A stretch of 24,362 bases of DNA from Goniomonas avonlea (taxonomy: Eukaryota > Cryptophyceae > Goniomonadida > Goniomonadaceae), in NCBI GenBank assembly GCA_003573635.1, contig QUTJ01031825.1:1-24362 (forward strand), read 5' to 3'. Positions 12,701 through 21,700 of this stretch are shown here, piece after piece; the stretch's first letter is position 1; each line of letters opens with the position of its first letter. A program made the position numbers and the translations under genes. The notes below the pieces were generated by a model. That model made no database searches. It had not been told where the DNA came from and was given only the letters and a program-made list of their open reading frames with translations.

Positions 12701-15700
12701 GCCCCGTTGATGAAAACGAACCATGGGGAGGCAAAGAAGACGTAGCCATGCGCCTGGCCCATAAGCAGGCCACGTGGGATTAAGGCAGCAGACACGCGCT
12801 GGTCTGGAAGGCAGAGATCTCCACGCAGGGACAGCATGAACTTAGCGTAGACGCCGACGTCGACAAATATCGGGACAAAGAGAACGAAGAAAATGAATGT
12901 TCTCTCATACAGAACCTTGGGTGGAGGGTCCCACAACACCTTGTTGATTGTGAAGCAGTTTTCTCGGTCGACAAACAGGGTGTCAGCTGGGCTGTCAGGT
13001 AGGCTGCCGCGCGGAGACTGCCGTCGCCGTTGCACTGCGTGTGATTGCTTGCGGGTTCCTGGAAAGTCGATAACAGGCTGAGGAGGCACAACCCACTGCC
13101 CCATAAACCTCAACCACAATCGGTTGTCTCTCACTTCGAGGGCGTGAGGGCGCAGCACTGGGGGTCGGAACAGGAAGTATGAGTCCTCAAGCTCTCCGTG
13201 CGCCAGAAGCCGCTCCCGCTGTCTGCTCTCTGCCCCAGAACTGAAGCTAATAACGAAGAACCCAGAGTACTCGTCAAAGTATAAACTCTGGGCCCCCATT
13301 GGCACTCGCACTGCAAGCCTGAACGTTGCCCTATCGCTCACGAGTTTAGCGTAGTCCCCAGGAGCAACGTCCAGGACGTGGTGAGAGCCCGAAGGCCGCA
13401 GGTGGAACTCGACCTTGCACTGGGTGCCGCTTTGGAACGCGCAACGCGTGAGCGCAACGTACTCGGACCCCATCCAAGAAAACACCGAAAACCCTGTGAC
13501 GTGTCGGTTGTAGCCGAGCGAGCTGACAACGGTACGTCCAACAGGCATCCCAGAGTTCACGTCGAGCTCATACGACACGACCTCAGCGTTGGCGTTGTCA
13601 CCGCCGGTCCCAACCCAGAGAAAGTTCTGATGGCCGCGCTTTTCTAAAAACAAACAGCTGATGCGTCCAGTGGGGCCACCGATATCGATGGTCGCGTGCA
13701 CCCTGAGCTCGCTAGGAGGTCCTGAGAGGTCGTTCCGTATGGCCTGCAAGGAAAACCCGACCACGGTCGACGTGGCCTCTTCTCCGGAGGTCCAGACCAT
13801 CCCCGCCTTCGCGTGCAGCAGCATCGCGACGCCAGCGGCCGTGGAGTGCAGGGGGCGACCGTCAGGGTGAAGGAGCTGAAAGAGCTTCAGCATCTCTCCA
13901 TGCTCCCCAGTGACAACGAAGAGGGCGGCGCTCCGACGCACTCGGCGATGCGGGCGGTACACGTGCAGAAATCGAGTGTGAATGTAGTTCAGCCCACGCT
14001 GTTCGGCTGTTAGCGGCGCGACACCCCCAGGAATGAAGTCGGAGAAGAGGCCAGGAGCAACAAAACGCCGTTGGCGCTTGTCCAAGTCGATCAGTGGAGG
14101 GTCGGAGAGGTCCCAGAAGCGTATGAATCTGGTCACGAAGTACACGTCGCGATAACGACGGCCGGATCTGGGGATGGGGGGGTGAAGGCACACCTCTGGT
14201 GAGCAGTACGAGAGCTCTTTGTGGGTAGGGATGTGCTTGGGACGAGGCAGTTCCTCAATCAGCGAGAAGATGTCCATAGTGCTGACAACTTCGTTTTTCG
14301 CCTTCTGCAAGAACTCTCGCACAAGGAACACCTTGTCACGCACTCCCCGTGTGAGACTGAACAGGTCCAAGAGGGCAACAATGTCCTGGCCAGTCAAGAT
14401 GCGCGCAAGAGCGAACACAGGGCGCGCACTGTCAGCCAGACGATCGAGGTGCTCTACAGCCCGACCCAAAGGTGAAAGTGTGGCGACACCCTCGCTCAAC
14501 TCTTCCAACTTGCCCTCGAGGCCTTGCAAGAAAGACTCGGCTGTGTACATTGTCGACTGGACCTGCCGCTCGATTTTGGAAAACGCTTCGTAGCCTTGGC
14601 GACTCTCGCGAATCCCACGGTCGAGTCTCGGGAGTGCAGATGCTGCACTAGCGTGATACCGAGCAAGGTCCTGGTCTAGTTCAGTCGTGAGCGCGGCCAT
14701 CTCGGTCACAGACACCGACGCAAGGTTCCCACTTTGCTCCAGCAGAAGGAGCGCAGTGTTGATCGAGTATCGAAGCTTTGCACCCGCTTCAGACAAATCC
14801 CCAGCCAGTTTGGCAAGCAGGCCTCGAAGCAAGGTGGCGACGCGTGCGCGTGATGAAGCGGCCGTCACGTTCACAAACACAAACAGCCTCGCCCGCATCA
14901 CCATGTCCCTCAGAGGGCTGTCGGCCAAAACCAGTGCAGCCTCACTCATCACTGTCAACGACTGCATCAGCGTCTCAGAGGGGCTTTGCCCTCCAGCGAA
15001 GCACACCTCGTCGATATCAGCAGCAAGGAGCAAGCGCCGCATATGCGTGGGGAGCGTCTCGAGAGCGTCCATATAGCACGTGGCCAGGTTTTGGATGGAG
15101 ACTCGAGCCGGATCGCAGTCACGCTCCTGCTCGGAAAGCCCAATGCCCCCTGACGCTGCCCACGCTGTGAGAGTGTCGTGAGCAATCTCAAAGTGCGTTG
15201 GAGCAATCTTCCCAGCACTGAAGCCTCCACCCCAGTACCAGCCCTCCTCGTGCATGTATGGCCACAAGGCAAGCAGAGCGCACGGTGCCTCGTCGCCCGA
15301 GACACTGCTTCCTGAGTCCGAGTTGACGCTGAAGTCAACAGCTAGGCCCCAAGCGTGGTTGCTGTACGGGCTGCTCTCCAGTGGCGAGCCGATGGTTTCC
15401 AGCACACGGCAACACAGCGTTGCTCCCTCAGCGATTTCGAGGCTGTGAAATAGCGTCGGGTGGTCTGCTTGGAAGCGATGCAGGGCTCGGGTCAGCGACA
15501 CGACAGCAAGATGCGCGCCTTTGAAGGACAAGTGCCCCACCTTGCCCCATACCTGCACGGCGACAACCGAAGGAAGAGTCGGTGACCGACACACACTGGA
15601 ACTTGTCTTTGGACACGGCGATCCCAGCAGTGACGTCGCAACAGAGGCAGGCAGGTACCGCAGGCCATGCTGGATGCTGGCGCCGGCGCCCGGCGATCGT

Positions 15701-18700
15701 AGCTCATCAGGAATGGGGACGAGGAGGGCCGGGGCAGCGCACTCGGATACCAGTGGAGAAGGGCGCGATCGAGAGCCAGACGCTGGGACGTCCACGGGTA
15801 AAACAGGGACACAGCACTTGAGGAGGCCCGGGCAGCGGCTCTCGAGCAGGCTGCCACCGCAACCGGTGACAGCCGTGTCGATACACTCGCCACCCTCGAC
15901 GTTGCAGAAGTTGACGGAGGTTGTGGCGGCTGTGTCTGTTAAGCCTTGGGCCAGAAGAGACCTGCTTGGGCTCCCGCTGGACCTGGCCAGCTGTTTTGAT
16001 GCTGCGTTCTGAACCAGCTTGCGCCATGACTGTGAGGCACTGCTGAGGAGAGACTGCAGCTCGGTGGTCATATCTTGCTGCAGCAACGGCATCTGGTCGT
16101 CAGTGGCGGTTGAGAGCCGCTCAAGGAAACTACGAGCCGTGTCCACACTGATGGACCTTGCTCCCCCTGAAGCGCGGTCAAGCACAGCGAATATGGTTCT
16201 CCGCAGCAGCCGAACACTATCAGACTGCAGCGAGTCCAACGCCACACTGAAATTTGCACTGTGGTCTGTGAGCGCTTCGGCCAACGGCGCAAAGTTGCCA
16301 TAGAGAGCACACACGCTGGCGGTGTCAAGCCGAAGCGCGTCAGGCAAATCGCTCGCCGCCGCACCGCTGCAAACGTGCGCCACAGCAAACTCCTGAATTG
16401 AGTGTGACGAGCCCAGTGCCAGCAGTGCATCCAGGTGCTGAGAAACACTGGCGGCTAGTCTCACTGCAGCGTCGACCTCGCCATCGTGTGCCCTGCGCTG
16501 CGCCCGGCCTATCGTGTCCAGAGCTGCTGTCAGTCGGAACTTTGTGAGCCGGAGCGTGCTGTGTAGAACCTCAGCCTGGGCAGCATGCGTGCTTGGATCG
16601 GACAGGGCAGTGGCCGCCAATCGCGCCATGTTATCACCAACCCCGTCAAGCAGATCCAGTGACACGGTTCCCACAACACTGCCAATCTGCAAGATAGCCC
16701 GCGGGAGGAGAGCAGCGAATCGCGAAATTGGGGAGTGCGCAGTCAGGTTCCGAACATGTGCGAGGTCACGTGACAGGACTTGCGCGGCTCGAGCAGCCAG
16801 CTTCACCCCTTCCAAATTGCTTGCGACTGAAGACAGGCTGTCTCTGGCATCAGAGGCTGTAGCTGCGACAACCTCAAGTACGTCGTCAAGCAGCATAAGA
16901 GCCGAAGCTTCGGCGTGTTCCAGCGACTCGGACAACCGTGCCCCCACGCTCGACGCAGCGAGTGCATCTTCGGTCAGAGACCGCAGTGAAGCCATAACGC
17001 TCTCCAAGGCCTGCTTCACACGCTCTGGTGCTGAGTCACGCAACTCCAGGATGTTCTGCCTCAGCGGCCCAAGTAGTGTCTCCAGTGTCCGGGTGCTGTT
17101 CAGGACCTGCGAGTGGCTGTAAGGATGGGGGAGAGTGAGAAAGAAGGGGGGGGGGGTGCAGCGATCGCGGGGCTGTAACGCAGATGGAGGAAGCGAGAGG
17201 GGGAAGAGGAACATCAGAAACCCTACCTCAGAGACTGCTTTGGCTCCCTCAGTAAACCGAGCAAGGTCGTCAGCTATCTGCTCCAGTTTCCCAACCTCGC
17301 GGAGCAGGAGCTTCCCGAACGATTGGCCAGAGACCATTGAACCCACAAGCTTGATGGCCTCTATCCAGGTTCGAGCCCGCTCGATCCCAGGATCGATTTT
17401 GGACCGGAGCTGTTGGATGAAGAGCGCAGCCGACTGCCCTCCGTTTGCCAGCTCGGCGTCTACGAATGCCACGAGGTCATCCAAAGCTCTATCGGCAGCA
17501 CCAGTGACATTGTCTGTTAACTGTTGGACAAAGGTGGTCGCATTTGTTGACAGTGCATCAGCGGCATCCAGGACTACCACACTCAGGTTGGACAGCGTCT
17601 GGTGAAACGACACAACTGACAGTTGCGTGGTGTTGTCAAGAGCACCACGGAGAGTCTTGAGCCCCTGCGCGATTGAGGCACGTTGACTCGAGGTGTTGGA
17701 GGCGAGCAAGAGCAACACATCGGCTTGTTCGAGCAGGTCACGGGTTACATTTGAGGCTGCTTCAAGATGCTCCTCGCTACTGGTGGAAAGTTGTTCCGCT
17801 GTGTCAAAGATTGTGGCTACTGAAGACTCAAAGCGTTGTGCAACTTGGAGAGCAGGGGATGAGAGCTGAGCATCCATTGCAGAGGACAGAGACCTTAGAG
17901 ACTGCGCAACGGCTGCAGAGCTCGTCACAGACTGGATCACACGGTCTACCTCGGCTCTGACAGTCTCCACGTGCTGAAAGACAGCGACCGAGGTCACGTT
18001 GCGACTCAAGGCTTCTGTGAGTCGTACCAGCGCATTGAGTGATTGATCAGTTGCATCTGCCGCAGCCAGCAGGGACTGGAGCTGAAGCTCCAACACAAGA
18101 GAGAAATTTTGGGACGGCAACGAGGCTGCAATAGTCCACCTCTGGTTCTGCCGAGCAAGGGGAGTGGGCAGCGAGAGAACAAGAAGGTCTTCCACCGCAG
18201 ACTGCAACCTTTGAGTGTTGCTCCTGGTGTGAGGTGAGCTCGAGGTGGGGGCAGTCACAGGAGAGGAGAGAAGCTCATGGCCAGTGCGGAACACCGCAGA
18301 GGAAAGCAGTCTCTGCTGCAGAAGTTGGGGTTGTGACACGAGAAAGTGCGAGCTGAGCCTCAGGATGGCTCGCGCCTGGTTCAGTAGCTGCGACGACACC
18401 TCCAGCACCCCATCAAACTGTGTAGATGCCGCGCTTTGGATGAAGGCGCTCCCTGCTAAGGAGATGTTGTGCAAGTCCGTGATCGCAGAGTGCAGGCGAG
18501 CAAGCGTCACTTGAGCCTGCCTCATGGCTGAGGAGACAAACGCGGAGTCATGCAGCTTCAAGTTGGGCAACTGTGCGAGTTTGCTCAATAATCCTCTGAT
18601 GACAGGTCGTTGCTGCAAGGATGTGGAGGTGGCATTGCAGAAACGGATGATGCCTTCCAGGTGTGGCTGTGCAGCTTTCAGAGAGTCCTCAAACCCATCA

Positions 18701-21700
18701 ACTTTGTCCACAATCACAGCGTTGAAGTCATCAAACAGCTCAGTGAGTCCGAAAGTCATCTCCTCCAGCCTCAAGGTCAACCAGTCCAGCCTCCCTATGA
18801 TTGTGTCTGCGACGCTGTTCACTGTACTGACAATTGTATCAGCGGCAGTGGACACGCTGCTAGCAAGGTCAGACGCGGCTTTGATCACGTACGCGTAGCT
18901 CACATCAAGCCCGAGGTAGCCGCTCAGAACATCAAATGTTGCACCGAGAAAGGAAACGCGTAGAAATGCCTCATTTCTCATCTTGACCATGAATGCACCA
19001 TCAAACAATGACAGAAACAAACGACAGTAGTTCGCTAGATCGACCTTGGCCTCTGCACCCAGAATCCCAATACCAAAAGACTTGTACCAGAACACGGGTT
19101 TGTGTGTGAGCAGGAAGTCAATCAGAGTAAAACCCAAGACACGACGCCCAGGCGCCTTTGCAACAAGCGATACCGCTTGCCAAAACCCCGCTTCCAAATC
19201 ATGCCCCAGCCCTTGTTGGTGGTGTGCGAAGTCAACCACAAGTGCTCTAATGCGATCCTCTGTGCCGCAGTGCTCCTCACAATGCGATTCACACTGCAGC
19301 CCCGCTCCACTGCGATCTGCCCGGTGCAATACACGCCGTGCAACACACCCTGCAGCACACTCTCTTGTGCAGTTCTCCGAAGACCCAACGAGGAGGCCAA
19401 CCATAGCCGAGGCCAGCGTGGTCTGACTGGCGCGGACCTGCACCAGCTGATGTCGGCCGATCAGTGCATCCAGCAGCAGGTAGTCACGCTGATGTGCAGC
19501 ATTCAGAACAGCAGAACCAATGTGTGTGTCCATGGTCTCAGCCGCTCGTCGGAGAGTTGCAAATTCAGGGCTTGAGAAGCCTGCCATGCCTGCCAGTCTG
19601 GTAGCCTCCGCCGTTGCTCGCCAAATTTTGCTCAGAGTATGACCAGCAGCCTGTTGTATCTCAGGCACGGGATGGGCTTGCAAGCTGAGTACCAGATGCA
19701 GAGTAGCAGGTGTGACTGCCTCTGAATTGGCGAGAGAAAATGTTGCGCAGGAAAGTCGGTTCTGGACATCCTGTCTCTGGGCGGCGACCTGGTTTGGATC
19801 GAGGTTGTCTTGTTCCTGGAGCATGCGAAGGACCGCAGATACAGTCAACTGCTCTGGGTTTGAAGCATTGGGACGAACACCGCGCTCCCACTCTTCCAAA
19901 ATTGCAGCCTCGTGATAACCTGTGGCATGCAGCATCCAGGACTGACGCTCGTTTGTGGTCATGTTGGACAAGTAGGAGCGTGCAAAGGCAACGTAGTGAT
20001 CATGTCGCATCCTGTCTGCAGTTTCGGCCCGAGCCGACAACTCAAACTGTGGGAGCAAAACACTCTCTTGGATGAGAAGGCTGAGCAGGGACAACGAGCG
20101 GGACTGACCCTCAGCTCGGGTTGTTCTTCGTAGGAGATCAGCACGGCTGCCAGCGCCAGCGGATGCAGCCACCCGAAACCAAGCCGCGTGGCGTTGCTGC
20201 TTTAGCATCTGCTTCCGAAGGTTGCCAGCAAGCACCCCATTCATCATCAATGCGGTCTGCTGCAGGCGCAAAGGCAGTCGGCTGTCACCGAGTCCTGTGG
20301 CAAAGCCCATCATGGTCTCCACAGTTGGCGGCAAAGCAGCAGTGAGGGAGATGGTGGAAACCATAGCATAAGCCAGACAACTCTCCGTGGAGCCACCAGC
20401 AAGAACACCCAGCGTGCTGTCCAGTACTGCTCGAAGACCAGCTGGCTCCTGAGCCAGCAGGCGAAGCGAGGCAGTCAGGACTGCTTGCGACCCTGCATCG
20501 CCCGCAGCTGCAAGAGCTTGGAACGTGATCACAGTTTCATTCGAGCAACGACCCTTTGTGCGCCATGTTGCTGGCAGCCATGCGAGAAGTTCATTACGAA
20601 GCCGATCGGAGTGGCGAAAAACATCTACTAAACTGCGTAGGCATGTGGAGCTGTTCGAAACTCGGAAGCAGGTGTAGAGCTCGCCAACATGTTGGGCCTG
20701 CAGCGCGCCAACACGTATTGTTGATGGCCCAGGGAGTTTCAGACTTGAGTCCACAGGAAAGTAGATGAGGTCATCAACAGCAGATCGAAATCGCAGTCGG
20801 CGTCGAAGATGCCTGACCGACCTAGAATGGCGTGCAAGGACAGGCTGCTCGTGGACAAAGGTGAGAGTCGCAGCTCCACTTGTTTGGAACTCGATTAGAG
20901 TATCCGCTTCAGCTCGTTGCGAGTCCCATTTATGGTCTGCGTCACGCTGAGGAGCTTTGAGAACTCGAGTGTGAGCCTCGCTTGAGATACTGTGAATTTG
21001 TGCGTTTCCATCAGTGACATTCAGCACAAAGTCGGTGCTGGAGGAGGACTCGTGCGAATCTTGCTCGTTAAAAGCAAGCATTTCAGCCGCAGTGACCACT
21101 CGTCGTAACCGCCAGAAAGTTGTCTTATCGCTGCGCCTTCTTATTGAAGCGGAGTATGTGGCATTGAAGATGCCATTGAGGTCAGCTTCTGGTGCTTGAT
21201 AAGTGACTTGTCTCCCAAGTTGAGATAGGGCGCGTCTGCTCAGGTGACTTGGGGGCAGCGTCATCTGTAGCAAGTTTACAACTCCAAGGAATGCGCCTGG
21301 GCCAACGTGAGGATCATTTCTTCTTTTGGATAGCAGGATGCTGTGTAAGGCTCCGTGCCTCGATACCCGCACGAGTGCTGATTGATGGAGCGACATTTGC
21401 ATATCCCTCGGTAATGGCCCGAGAATGGCGCCATTTTGCGAGACCCGGACTGCGTTTTCAAGCGAAACGTGCAGGTGCCCAGGCTTACCGAGCTCGGTGA
21501 CGTACACCTCCGCGCGTGAGTAGAGGGGAGAATCTCCAAGTGGACTGCCCTTCGCAGAACGAAACTGAAACTCGCCGCTGAACCTGTAATGAAACGTGGT
21601 TTGCATCCCACTTTTCTTGCTCCTTTGCCCCCGAAATAAGAGTGGCTTTGACATCCGATTCGGGCCGCTAGCGCTGGTGCTGCTGGATTGATCTCTGAAG

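Noticed and set aside
12870-12990. Transmembrane anchor in the middle of the giant protein
   Set aside because: The hydrophobic run YERTFIFFVLFVPIFVDVGV is long enough, but it is followed by many alternating beta-type strands and then extracellular FN3-like repeats with glycosylation sites, so a hydrophobic beta domain is the better reading.
16514-17122. Plus-strand open frame rich in Ser, Arg and Ala
   Set aside because: It is the complement of the Ala/Ser/Leu helical stalk; the composition follows from that and no domain is visible.
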